DNA of 64,000 bases from Polyangiaceae bacterium (GTDB taxonomy: Bacteria; Myxococcota_A; Polyangia; Polyangiales; Polyangiaceae). The DNA lies in contig JADJRH010000002.1 in assembly GCA_016712345.1 (NCBI GenBank), positions 62,001-126,000 of the forward strand, given 5' to 3'. Both the position numbers and the translations under genes were made by a program. The notes under the pieces are model-generated. The model was not told where the DNA came from. It was given only the letters and a program-made list of their open reading frames with translations, and searched no databases. Each line of letters starts with the position of its first letter. Positions within the stretch are counted from its first letter, which is position 1. Shown piece after piece: positions 1-8,600 of the stretch.

Positions 1-288
1 CTCACGCATTTTCACCACCTCCCGCCTTGTTTTGACGGGGAAATGCGCCTGCGATAAATGTACACAAGGCCGTCCAAATGAAGAACGCCGGGTGTGTACA
101 CTGGTCAAGTTTCGCGCCATAACCCACCAACCGCTGCGTACGCCTCGTAGACTACGCGGATCAAATTGACCGTCAAGCACAATCTGTGACCGCAAGAGTG
201 ATGTGCTCGGGGCTTCCACGCATGACGTCGACCTCAGGAGAGCCCCGGTGTACACACGACCGCGCGCGAATCGAAAAGAAAGCAGGAA

Positions 289-319
289 GGCCGAGCCGCG
301 GCCTACGCGCGGCTTGGCC
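289..319 (-). repeat. Conserved 31-nt hairpin shared with another cassette
   Basis: A 12-bp stem with one mismatch and a 7-nt loop (arms GGCCGAGCCGCG and CGCGGCTTGGCC). The identical 31 bases recur at 6468-6498 in cassette C2, although the surrounding DNA of the two cassettes is clearly diverged. This suggests a conserved RNA or DNA structure. It could also be a terminator-like hairpin, but no T run follows it. Confidence 0.55.
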
Positions 320-741
320 CTTCGAGCGCGAACGCGAAGTATCGAATGCAAAGACGCCTCGCCGTGAGGAACCGAAATACAAGGTGGTTTATCCGAAGGT
401 GCGAATCAAGCGCTTCGAAAAACCGCACGGCTTGCGGAAAAAACATCACCGCATCTGACACTCCGCGAAGCGCGATATGTGTACACGCACCGAAGTTACC
501 CATGCCGACGTGTTGGCGACCGCACGCGGATGCCGACAAAAACAAGCGAAGCGCGACAAGTGTACCCATGTGAAGGCCGTCCGAATTATTGTGTACACGT
601 GGGTACATTCTACCTTTTCGAAAAGAAGCGAAGCGCGACTCGTGGGGCAACCGTTTCGACTCAACAATACCGCTGCTGGAGCGAAGCGACCAAACCCCGT
701 GACGGACTGCGCCTCCATTGAAATTGGACCCCTCCACTCAA

Positions 742-805
742 CAGTCAACCAGTCAACCAGTCAACCAGTCAACCAGTCAACCAGTCAACCAGTCAACCAG
801 TCAAC
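742..805. repeat. 8-bp tandem repeat, eight copies of CAGTCAAC
   Basis: Eight uninterrupted copies of CAGTCAAC. The corresponding place in the related cassettes has only a short ACTCAACTTCAC-type stretch; C3 has a 5-bp ACTCA expansion there at about 5590-5610. It looks like a slippage-prone microsatellite. No open frame I trust spans it. Confidence 0.9.
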
Positions 806-1023
806 CTTACCGCCCCACGCGATATGTTATTTCCGAGGGTAGAAACATCTCTCTCGCAGACACGCTCATTGTCAAATTCAGAATCGCAACTGAAGGGTAA
901 GATAGCAGGTAAAGCTTGATCAAATGTGCCTTCAAAATAGACTCAACAACGCTTCCTCAAGCCAAGGCCTGACACTGCCTTTCTGGGAAAAAAGATGAGC
1001 GCCTCTACCCAGAAATTCTGTGT

Positions 1024-1124
1024 GCCCAACGTGGTATTCTGCTGCGGGCAGGCGGCGCAAGCAGGGCCGACGAAGGAGGCCCTGCGCAGCAAGCCTGCCC
1101 GTCAGCAGCAATACCGAGTTATAC
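1024..1124 (-). other. Integron attC site (attC1, end of toxin-antitoxin cassette)
   Basis: 101 bp bounded by GCCCAAC (1024-1030) and GTTATAC (1118-1124) on the plus strand. The plus-strand arms GGTATT-CTGCTG and CAGCAG-C-AATACC pair with one unpaired base, the asymmetry expected between L'' and L'. An inner stem GCAGGGCC/GGCCCTGC closes a small loop; where other copies read GGCG/CGCC the pair has changed on both sides. The R'' arm (GTATAAC on minus) is the complement of the start of its own cassette at 2327-2333, as expected for a genuine cassette. Confidence 0.92.
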
Positions 1125-1171
1125 GCCGACATCTTGAAATTCCCATTGCCACAGCGAAAGCCGAGGGACAC

Positions 1172-1561
1172 TCACCAGATGGTAGCAAGCCCAGGACAAT
1201 CCAAGATTAGATGATCCGAAGTTACGACCGGAATGCCTTCGAGAATCGCTGTTGCCACGATGATGCGATCAGCGGGATCATTGTGAGTGAGAGGCACCTC
1301 ACAAGAGTACACCGCGATCGTTGAAGAAACCGGAATTTCGAGCAAACTAAAGGCGCTAACAGCGTGCATGAACCAGTCGCGGACCGGCCGCGTCAGCGCG
1401 AGTTTTCCTTTTCTGACCTTCACGGCAATTTCGAACGCGCTGATTGCAGAGACAAGAAGCTGCGTATCCTTCTTGGACAGTGCATCGAGAGCCGCATCGG
1501 AGAGCTGTTCTCGATCATCCGCGAGCCAAAGAAGGGCACAAGTGTCGAGTAATAGCCTCAC
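1172..1561 (-). CDS. PIN-domain toxin, VapC family ribonuclease
   Basis: A 129-aa PIN-domain protein of normal VapC size. It begins MRLLLDTCALLWL, giving the first acidic residue D6. E44 lies in SAFEIAVKVRKGKL, D95/D98 in HNDPADRIIVATA, and D116 in TSDHLI. These match the acidic Mg2+ site of PIN nucleases, which cleave RNA (often tRNA) and stop growth when unneutralised. The start codon overlaps the stop of the upstream antitoxin by 4 bp (ATGA), so the pair is translationally coupled. The gene ends about 48 bp before the attC, as in a typical cassette. The RNA target cannot be read from sequence. Confidence 0.93.
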   Translation of the reverse strand: MRLLLDTCALLWLADDREQLSDAALDALSKKDTQLLVSAISAFEIAVKVRKGKLALTRPVRDWFMHAVSAFSLLEIPVSSTIAVYSCEVPLTHNDPADRIIVATAILEGIPVVTSDHLILDCPGLATIW

Positions 1562-1848
1562 GGCCGAAACTCCGCTGGCCAGTCATTCTCGTCCAATGGA
1601 GCATTAGGATTTTCATGAAAAAGAACTGGCCCGAGAGTCAAATCTCTTGGAAATCGCTGGGCGAGAGCTTGCAAAAGGGCGCTTCGCTTGTGCGTGGGAG
1701 GTTCGCGCGTTTCGGACCTCGTTGGGATTGCAGCTGCCGCTTCGGATAGAATGATAACTTCAGCATTACCCGCAGGAAAATCTGACGGCAATCGTACAAC
1801 GACGTCGGCACTTGGCTCCGCCATGATCTTGATTTTGTGAGCGTACAT
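1558..1848 (-). CDS. Antitoxin of the VapC-like toxin
   Basis: A 96-aa protein upstream of and overlapping the PIN toxin gene. The segment VVVRLPSDFPAGNAEVIIL resembles the short N-terminal segment seen in antitoxins that partner PIN toxins. The C-terminal part (FHENPNAPLDENDWPAEF) is acidic and aromatic, as expected for a tail that wraps the toxin. An AGGAG at about 1859-1863, 11 nt before the ATG, favours this start; an internal ATG at 1824 is the alternative. Antitoxins of this type usually repress their own promoter. Family assignment rests mainly on context. Confidence 0.82.
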   Translation of the reverse strand: MYAHKIKIMAEPSADVVVRLPSDFPAGNAEVIILSEAAAAIPTRSETREPPTHKRSALLQALAQRFPRDLTLGPVLFHENPNAPLDENDWPAEFRP

Positions 1849-2326
1849 TTGGGCGACCGCTCCTTAGCTGATAATAGTACGAGTTCAGTCTGCGGTATGT
1901 CAAGGAATGGTTGGTTGTCGGCGGGCTGCACAACGTGGCTCGCCACTCTGACCCCGCGGCTCGCTGTGGTGAGGCAATTTTTGGGGGCTGCGACGCGCGT
2001 TGGAGCAAAAGCAGCCGAATCATCGAGCTGCGCGCAGCTCGCGAGCCGTTCAACTACCCGCATGATTTTTCTACCGTCTTGCGCGCTCCCTTTCGCTTAC
2101 CCATGCGTGTAGTGCAGTGCAGCGAGGTGGGGACACGTACTGCTGGCGGCCTTGGCGACATGGACTCGACGTTGGGAGGGTGTATAAATTCTTCGTGTCG
2201 TTTTCCGCGTTCATACCCTTGATGGGATCTCTGTGCCACGCGGAGCAAGAAAAAAGCAGTTTGTTGGGTTGATAATCCTTACCGCAACATTCGCCTTACC
2301 GCATTCTGGCGCGCTCTACTCAGTGC

Positions 2327-2427
2327 GTATAACGTGGCAATCTGCTGCAAGCCCCAAAAGCAAGCAGAGCGGCCGAAGGACGCTCTGCGCAGCGCTGGGG
2401 TTTGCCAGCAGCATTGCCGAGTTAGGT
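2327..2427 (-). other. Integron attC site (attC2)
   Basis: 101 bp bounded by GTATAAC and GTTAGGT. Its outer arms GGCAAT-CTGCTG and CAGCAG-C-ATTGCC keep the same unpaired C as the other sites, while GGTATT/AATACC has become GGCAAT/ATTGCC. These are paired changes that preserve the stem. The centre (AGCCCCA...TGGGG) is diverged from the other five sites. Its R'' complements the start GTTAGGT of cassette C5 at 3514-3520. Confidence 0.92.
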
Positions 2428-3519
2428 ACCTGACTCCCAGCAGAGTGTTTTCGAATTTGCAACGCCGCACGCCGCGTTTTGAAGGGAGGAGCCGATTCCC
2501 AATTGTGTACACGAGGCAAACCCACGAACGCCGATTCGGTGTGTACGCAAATCAGATTTCGCGTCGCCAAACCCACCGAAGACCTCCGCGCGAAACGAAT
2601 ACTACCTGTCTCAACCGGCCTGTCAACGCTTTCCCGCACGTCGCGAAAAGCCCAAGTCGACGCTCATCGGAGGCAACATGGCACACGACGCGAAGGCCAG
2701 ATCGTGACAACGCGGTTTGGCCCTTGAGACAAATCGGAGCGCGCCGAAATGTTGGCGAGATGGCACCAGCCTCCGCGAAGTACAACTTGCATTTCGCCGA
2801 AGGCGTATTGGAAACGCCAGAAAACCAGGCCGTTTCGTTGATCTACCCATGCGCTCCCACCTGCGCGGCCTTCGCCCCGAATGTGTACACTAAGTGTCGT
2901 TTGACATGAGGCATCTCAGGGACGAATCCGAAATACAAGTTGGCTTATCCGAGGGCGCAAATGAGGCGTTTTGAGAAACGCTCCGATTCAAAAAGAACAA
3001 CGCCGCACCGAGCCTCATGCGAAGCGCGATATTTGTGTACACGCACCGCGGCTGCGCGTGCCGGCGTGTTTGCGTTGTTACACGAACGCCTTGAGAAGAA
3101 GCGAAGCGCGACAAGTGTACCCATGAAAACCTACCCATGGTCGACTGCGCACGCGTGGGTACACACAAGCTTTTCGAACGAAATGAGCGCCGGTCAAAGC
3201 AAAGCGGTTTTTCAAAGGAGTCACACCGCCCACGGATGTGTCGCATCGAAACCGAACGGCCAAGTCCAAATCTACCCACGCTTAGCCATGGTCAGATCGT
3301 GAATTGATAACGGATTGCGAAGATAACCCCACCAGATGAGCGATCGGTCGTCGCGGGAGTAGAATTTCGCACGTACCCACCTCGCTCCTCAATGCGACTG
3401 CCGGGGTGAATAGTCAGAATATGCAAAGTACCCCCCAAAAAGCCTCTACTCACCAACTGCCCAAGTCCACATTCTGACAAAATTCAAGCGATTCTACTCA
3501 CGAAATTCTGTGTACCTAA
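2333..3519 (-). mobile_element. Integron cassette C5, no supported gene
   Basis: A 1187-bp cassette of the repeated family, more diverged than C1, C3 and C4. Shared landmarks are the AGCGAAGCGCGA words near 3018 and 3100, several GTGTACAC palindromes, and a block starting near 2440 that matches C2 from about 6179. Open frames up to 191 codons exist on both strands, but they conflict with each other and have no recognisable domain. I cannot support a protein product. Confidence 0.8.
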
Positions 3520-3614
3520 CGTGGTATTCTGCTGCGGGCAGGCGGCGCAAGCAGGGCGGACGAAGGACGCCCTGCGCAGCAAGCCTGGCCGACAGCAGCA
3601 ATACCTGGTTGGGC
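3514..3614 (-). other. Integron attC site (attC3)
   Basis: 101 bp bounded by ACCTAAC (3514-3520) and GTTGGGC (3608-3614). The GGTATT-CTGCTG and CAGCAG-C-AATACC arms and the inner GCAGGGCG/CGCCCTGC stem are intact. Apart from its left core site it is almost identical to attC4 and attC6. Its GTTGGGC R'' partner matches the start of cassette C4 at 4777-4783. Confidence 0.92.
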
Positions 3615-4782
3615 CCCGACTTTGATGTAACTTGGCATTCGAGTTGTAATGTCGCCGGCCGTTCTCCCTGAAAGATCGCCGACCTGACAGAACGACTTCG
3701 TGCGACAAAACTTGGCATACGTGCTGGGCTGCGTGTGTACACATTTGCGCTCGACAAATCCACATCGCGCGCCGCGTTTCCCGCCGAGTTGCCTGTCACA
3801 CCACGAATACTACCTGTACGCGAGGTGCCGTCAAGTGCGATTTTCGGGCGCTTATCACCCCACGAACGCACCGCAACGGAGTGTACCTTTTCGCCCGAGG
3901 CTCCCAAGATGGGTAGAAGGCTGCGCTGCGTCCTCCGCGTGTACAAGGAGTATCGATTGTGGTTGTGCTCGCCGGGAGGAACCGAAACACAAGGCTGCTG
4001 ATCCGAAGGCGCACATCAAGCGTTTCAAACCCCACGCGGTTTGTAAAAAACAGAAAATCGTAATCCAAAAGAAGCGAAGCGCGATATGTGTACAAGCATC
4101 GAAGCTACCCATGCCGACGTGTTGGCGACTGAACAGCGATGCCAAGAAAAACAAGCGAAGCGCGACAAGTGTACCCATGTCAAGGCTACCGGAACTCGTG
4201 TGTACACATGGGTACATGCTACCTTTTGAAAAGATGCGAAGCGCGACTCGTGGAGAAACCGTCGCGGCTTTGCAACACCGCAGTTGGAGCGAAGCGACGA
4301 AGGGCTGATCACATAAGTCTGATTCGACTCAACTTCACTGGTCTACCTGACTTAATGTGACCTGACCCTCTCCTTCACAACCGTAACAAATTGCTTTTCA
4401 ATCTCGGGATTCCGGCAAAGGGTAGGGTGCCGTAACAAATTCACCGAATACGGAACGGAAAATAGACTCAACAAGGTTTTCTACCCAACACCGCTGTTGG
4501 CGCGAGGTGACGAAACCAATGAACCAATGGATCTCCCTTCAATGGATCTCCACTCAACTTCACCGCGCCACCTGACATGCTATTCAGATCGGTAGAAAAA
4601 CCCGCCTCAGAAACATGCTTCTTGCCAGATTCAAGTCCCAACCGAAGCGTAAGATTCCGGCAGCAAATGCACCAGATGTGGCGCGAAAATCAGGCTCAAC
4701 AACGCTTCCTCACCCCAAGGACTGACGGCGCCTTCTGAGAAAAAACATGAGCGCCTCTACCCAGAAAATTCTGTGGGCCCAA
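3520..4782 (-). mobile_element. Integron cassette C4, near-copy of C1 and C3
   Basis: A 1263-bp cassette nearly identical along its whole length to C3 (4783-6062) and C1 (7264-8527). It contains three AGCGAAGCGCGA words (about 4071, 4155, 4233) alternating with GTGTAC/GGGTACA words. Open frames occur on both strands (for example plus 3700-4308 and minus 3494-3946), but substitutions against C3 and C1 mostly change the amino acid in each frame I compared. A single-base deletion near 4648 shifts a short minus-strand frame that C3 and C1 keep open. I therefore treat it as non-coding or decayed. Confidence 0.8.
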
Positions 4783-4877
4783 CGTGGTATTCTGCTGCGG
4801 GCAGGCGGCGCAAGCAGGGCGGACGAAGGACGCCCTGCGCAGCAAGCCTGACCGACAGCAGCAATACCTGGTTGGGC
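4777..4877 (-). other. Integron attC site (attC4)
   Basis: 101 bp bounded by GCCCAAC (4777-4783) and GTTGGGC (4871-4877), with the same stems and unpaired C as attC3. The six bases before it (CTGTGG) begin the conserved leader found at the start of the cassettes on the minus strand. Confidence 0.92.
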
Positions 4878-6062
4878 CCCGACTTTGATGTAACTTGGCA
4901 TTCGAGTTGTAATGTCGCCGGCCGTTCTCCCTGAAAGATCGCCGACCTGACAGAACGACTTCGTGCGACAAAACGCGGCATACGCACTGGGCTGCGCGTG
5001 TACACATTTGCGCCCGACAAATCCACATCGCGCGCCGCGTTTCCCGCCGAGTTGCCTGTCACGCCACGAATACTACCTGTACAAGAGGTGCCGTCAAGTG
5101 CGATTTTCGGACGCTCATCGCCCCACGAACGCACCGCGACGGAGTGCACCTTTTCGCCGGAAGCTCCTACGATGGGTAAAAGGCTGCGCCGTGGCCTCCG
5201 CATGTACAAGGAGTATCGATTGTGGTTGTGCTCGCCGCGAGGAACCGAAATACAAGGCTGCTCATCCGAAGGCGCACATCAAGCGTTTCAAACCCGGCGC
5301 GCTTTGTAAAAAACAGAAAATCGTAATCCAAAAGAAGCGAAGCGCGATATGTGTACACGCACCGAAGCTACCCATGCCGACGTGTTGGCGACTGAACGGG
5401 GATGCCGAGAAAAACAAGCGAAGCGCGACAAGTGTACCCATGTCAAGGCTACCGAAACCCGTGCGTACACATGGGTACATTCTGCCTTTTGAAAAGATGC
5501 GAAGCGCGACTCGTGGAGAAACCGTCGCGGCTTTGCAACACCGCAGTTGGAGCGAAGCGACGAAAGGGCTGAGCAGATAAGTTTGATTCGACTCAACTCA
5601 ACTCAACTCAAACTTCACTGCTCAACCTGACTTAATCTGACCTGACCCTCTCCTTCACAACGGCGACAAATTGCTTTTCAATCTCAGGATTCCGGCAAAG
5701 GGTAGGGTGCCGTAACAAGTTCACCAAATACGGCCGGAAAAATAGGCTCAACAAGGCTCTCTACCCAACACCGCTGTTGGCGCGAAGCGACGAAACCAAT
5801 GAACCAATGGATCTCCATTCAACGGATCTCCACTCAACTTCACCGCGCCACCTGACATGCCATTCAGATCGGTAGAAAAATCCGCCCCACAAACATGGTT
5901 CTTGCCAAATTCAAGATCACGATCGAAGCGTAAGATTTCGGCAGCAAATTCACCAGATGTGGCGCGAAAATCAGGCTCAACAACGCTTCCTCAGCCCAAA
6001 GACTGACGGGGCCTTCTGGGAAAAATATGAACGCCTCTACCCAGAAAATTCTGTGGGCCCAA
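4783..6062 (-). mobile_element. Integron cassette C3, near-copy of C1 and C4
   Basis: A 1280-bp member of the repeated family. It carries the three AGCGAAGCGCGA words (about 5334, 5417, 5496) and a small ACTCA expansion near 5590-5610. Near its minus-strand start, a short frame reads VNLLPKSYAS in one copy and VNLLPESYAS in another, so a small peptide gene cannot be excluded. No start codon or ribosome site is consistently placed, and C4 breaks this frame. Confidence 0.8.
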
Positions 6063-6157
6063 CGTTGCGGTGTGCTGCGGCCGGGCGGCGCAAGCAGGGC
6101 GGACGAAGGACGCCCTGCGCAGCAAGCCTGGCCGTCAGTACCAGCGCATGGTTGGGC
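6057..6157 (-). other. Integron attC site (attC5, degenerate outer stem)
   Basis: 101 bp bounded by GCCCAAC (6057-6063) and GTTGGGC (6151-6157). The inner stem (GCAGGGCG/CGCCCTGC) is intact, but the outer arms read TGCGGTGTGCTG and CAGTACCAGCGCA and pair less well than in the other sites. Spacing and core sites are unchanged, so it may still fold and recombine, though perhaps less efficiently. Confidence 0.85.
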
Positions 6158-7263
6158 ACCTTGTGCTGGATGGGTTGTTTTCGAATTTGCAACGCCGTAT
6201 CCCACGTTTTGAAGGGATGACGCGATCGCGACAAATGTACACAAGGCCATCTCGATGGCGACGATTGAATGTGTACACTTTTGAGCATTGCCGCTATCAA
6301 CCCCACCGTGTCCTCCGCACAATCCGTAGACTATCTGTATCAAAATGGCAGTCAAGCACAATTTGCCCTGCGAGAGTGATGCACTCGGGGTGCGCATCCA
6401 CAACGCCGACGTCTCAAAATGTCGTGCGTACACTCGACCCACTCCGACACCGAAAATAAATTCATCAGGCCGAGCCGCGGCCTACGCGCGGCTTGGCCCT
6501 TCGAGTGCGCACGAGGAGTATCGAAGGGAGTGAGTTCTCGACGCGCGGGAGCAAAATACAAGTTTGCTCACCCGAAGGCGCAAAATAAAGCGTTTCGTGA
6601 ACCCGTGCGGCAAGAAAAAATACACCACCGGATCTGACATCCAGCGAAGCGCGATATTGCGTACACGCTCCGCGGCTGCGCACGCCAGCGTGTTTCCGTT
6701 GTGTCGCGACGCTGCAAAAACAAGCGAAGCGCGACAAGTGTACCCATAAAGACCTGGCCAATGCCATTTCGTACACGTGGGTACACATGAACCTCTCGGG
6801 GAGAAATGGACCGCTGACCGATGAAACAAAGCTGATAGTTGAACAACCGCGCCCCCGAACAGAGGCACAGAAATCAGTCGAATCTCCACCTTCGAATCTA
6901 CCCACTTCACCAACCAACTTGAACGCAAATTGAAGGTGAAGTGATGCAGCAGCTCCGACACAATTCTGGGTCGCTTCTTTTGTACAATATGACCGCGGAT
7001 CTACCCATTCAATCGATCGACGTTACACCAGTTGAGAAGAGGTAGATGCGAGGGAAAGTCCTTAAAAAAGCGCCTTTACCCAAGCGCAATCCGCGTCAGT
7101 CTCTTTGTAAAAACGAACCTACTCACTTTGCCACTCGACCAAGCCGCGGGTGAGGAACAGTAAGGTGCGCACCACCTTGGAAAAGCGCCTCGAACGGTCA
7201 ACTACCCATACCGCTTTCTGAAAAAACTAAAACGACTCTACCCACAAAATTCTGTGTGCCCAA
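6063..7263 (-). mobile_element. Integron cassette C2, diverged family member
   Basis: A 1201-bp cassette related to C7 and C5 more than to C1/C3/C4 in its attC-proximal part. It contains the 31-nt hairpin at 6468-6498 shared with C7, and AGCGAAGCGCGA words near 6644 and 6722. The stretch 6800-7240, nearest the cassette start, is largely unique. The longest open frames (minus 5864-6442, 6465-6917 and 6482-6961) show no domain, overlap one another, and the first runs through the attC. Confidence 0.78.
6468..6498 (-). repeat. Conserved 31-nt hairpin, second copy
   Basis: Identical base for base to 289-319 in cassette C7, with a 12-bp stem containing one mismatch. The flanking sequences of C2 and C7 are only moderately similar, so perfect retention of both arms and the loop suggests constraint or recent exchange. 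Confidence 0.55.
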
Positions 7264-7358
7264 CGTGGTATTCTGCTGCGGGCAGGCGGCGCAAGCAGGG
7301 CGGACGAAGGACGCCCTGCGCAGCAAGCCTGGCCGACAGCAGCAATACCTGGTTGGGC
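7258..7358 (-). other. Integron attC site (attC6, first cassette)
   Basis: 101 bp bounded by GCCCAAC (7258-7264) and GTTGGGC (7352-7358). The outer arms GGTATT-CTGCTG/CAGCAG-C-AATACC, the inner GCAGGGCG/CGCCCTGC stem and the unpaired C are all present. It closes the first cassette after attI. Confidence 0.93.
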
Positions 7359-8527
7359 CCCGACTTTGATGTAACTTGGCATTCGAGTTGTAATGTCGCC
7401 GGCCGTTCTCCCTGAAAGATCGCCGACCTGACAGAACGACTTCGTGCGACAAAACGCGGCATACGCACTGGGCTGCGCGTGTACACATTTGCGCCCGACA
7501 AATCCACATCGCGCGCCACGTTTCCCGCCGAGTTGCCTGTCACGCCACGAATACTACCTGTACAAGAGGTGCCGTCAAGTGCGATTCTCGGGCGCTCATC
7601 GCCCCACGAACGCACCGCAACGGAGTGTACCTTTTCGCCGGAAGCTCCCAAGATGGGTAGAAGGCTGCGCCGTAGCCTCCGCATGTACAAGGAGTATCGA
7701 GGGTGGTTGTGCTCGCCGGGAGGAACCGAAATACAAAGCTGCTCATCCGAAGGCGCACATCAAGCGTTTCAAACCCCGCGCGGTTTGTAAAAAACAGAAA
7801 ATCGGAATCCAAAAGAAGCGAAGCGCGATATGTGTACACGCACCGAAGCTACTCATGCCGACGTGTTTGCGACTGAACGGCGATGCCGAGAAAAACAAGC
7901 GAAGCGCGACAAGTGTACCCATGTCAAGGCTACCGAAACTCGTGCGTACACATGGGTACATTCTGCCTTTTGAAAAGAAGCGAAGCGCGACTCGTGGAGA
8001 AACTGTCTCGACTTGGCAACGCCGCTGTTGGAGCGAAGCGACGAAAGGCCGAGCAGATAAGTTTGATTCGACTCAACTTCACTGCTCTACCTGACTTAAT
8101 CTGACCTGACCTCTCCTTCACAACGGTAACAAATTGCTTTTCAATCTCAGGATTCCGGCGAAGGGTAGGGTGCCGTGACAAATTCACCAAATACGGCACG
8201 AAAAAATAGACTCAACAAGGTTTTCTACCCAACACCGCTGTTGGCGCGAGGCGACGAAACCAATGAACCAATGGATCTCCATTCAACGGATCTCCACTCA
8301 ACTTCACCGCGCCACCTGACATGCCATTCAGATCGGTAGAAAAAATCCGCCTCACAAACATGCTTCTTGCCAAATTCAGGATCCCAACCGAAGCGTAAGA
8401 TTCCGGCAGCAAATTCACCAGATGTATCTGAAAATCAGGCTCAACAACGCTTCCCCACCCCAGAGACTGAGGGCGCCTTCTGGGAAAAAACATGAGCGCC
8501 TCTACCCAGAAAATTCTGTGGGCCCAA
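7264..8527 (-). mobile_element. Integron cassette C1 (attI-proximal), near-copy of C3 and C4
   Basis: A 1264-bp cassette next to attI, so by the usual insertion rule it is the most recently integrated. It is nearly identical to C3 and C4 and carries three AGCGAAGCGCGA words (about 7816, 7899, 7977). The minus-strand frame ending at 8212 could encode about 90 residues from an ATG near 8492 (MFFPRR...). This is the best candidate peptide in the family, but it is broken in C4. The opposite-strand 216-codon frame at 7444-8094 is not conserved as protein. Confidence 0.8.
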
Positions 8528-8600
8528 CGTGTAATGGGCAGTTCCGCGGGGCGGGGCGAGACTGGAGGAACGCCAATGATGGACTGCGGAAAGTGCCCAT
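8522..8600 (-). other. Probable attI site (core GTTGGGC at 8522-8528)
   Basis: A lone core site, GTTGGGC on the minus strand at 8528-8522, followed on that strand by the same leader as the other cassettes and not preceded by an attC hairpin. It is the junction where the array stops. The sequence on its intI side (8529 onward) is unrelated to the cassettes and should hold the remaining integrase contact sites; I cannot define its far boundary. It lies about 565 bp past the 3' end of intI. Confidence 0.75.

Larger units (their letters stand above)
1..1029 (-). mobile_element. Integron cassette C7 (partial, runs off left edge)
   Basis: This is the seventh cassette from attI. It begins, on the minus strand, at the R' core site of the attC at 1024-1124 and continues past the window edge; I saw no further attC before base 1. 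Blocks of it are recognisably homologous to the cassettes at 2333-3519 and 6063-7263, including a shared hairpin and the repeated AGCGAAGCGCGA words near 463, 546 and 627. Open frames exist on both strands, but they overlap one another and carry no recognisable domain, so I call no gene here. It contains an 8-bp microsatellite at 742-805 that the sister cassettes lack at the same place. Confidence 0.75.
1030..2332 (-). mobile_element. Integron cassette C6 carrying a toxin-antitoxin module
   Basis: A 1303-bp cassette read on the minus strand from the core site at 2327-2333 to the attC at 1024-1124. It holds an antitoxin gene (1558-1848) and a VapC-type toxin (1172-1561), in the usual cassette order of gene followed by attC. 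About 480 bp upstream of the antitoxin (1849-2332) hold no gene I can support and presumably include its own promoter. It is the only cassette here with a convincing protein product. Toxin-antitoxin cassettes are common in large chromosomal integrons, where they are thought to stabilise the array. Confidence 0.88.

Noticed and set aside
742..805. Possible CRISPR from the regular CAGTCAAC repeats
   Set aside because: Units are contiguous with no spacers, and no cas genes are present.
3494..7690. Minus-strand 150-codon frames in the same cassettes (3494-3946, 4757-5209, 7238-7690)
   Set aside because: Each runs through the attC hairpin and past the cassette end; replacements dominate between copies.
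3700..8094. Plus-strand frames of 202-216 codons repeated in cassettes C4, C3 and C1 (3700-4308, 4963-5580, 7444-8094)
   Set aside because: They oppose cassette direction, have no domain or ribosome site, and most differences between copies change the amino acid. I treat them as open by composition.
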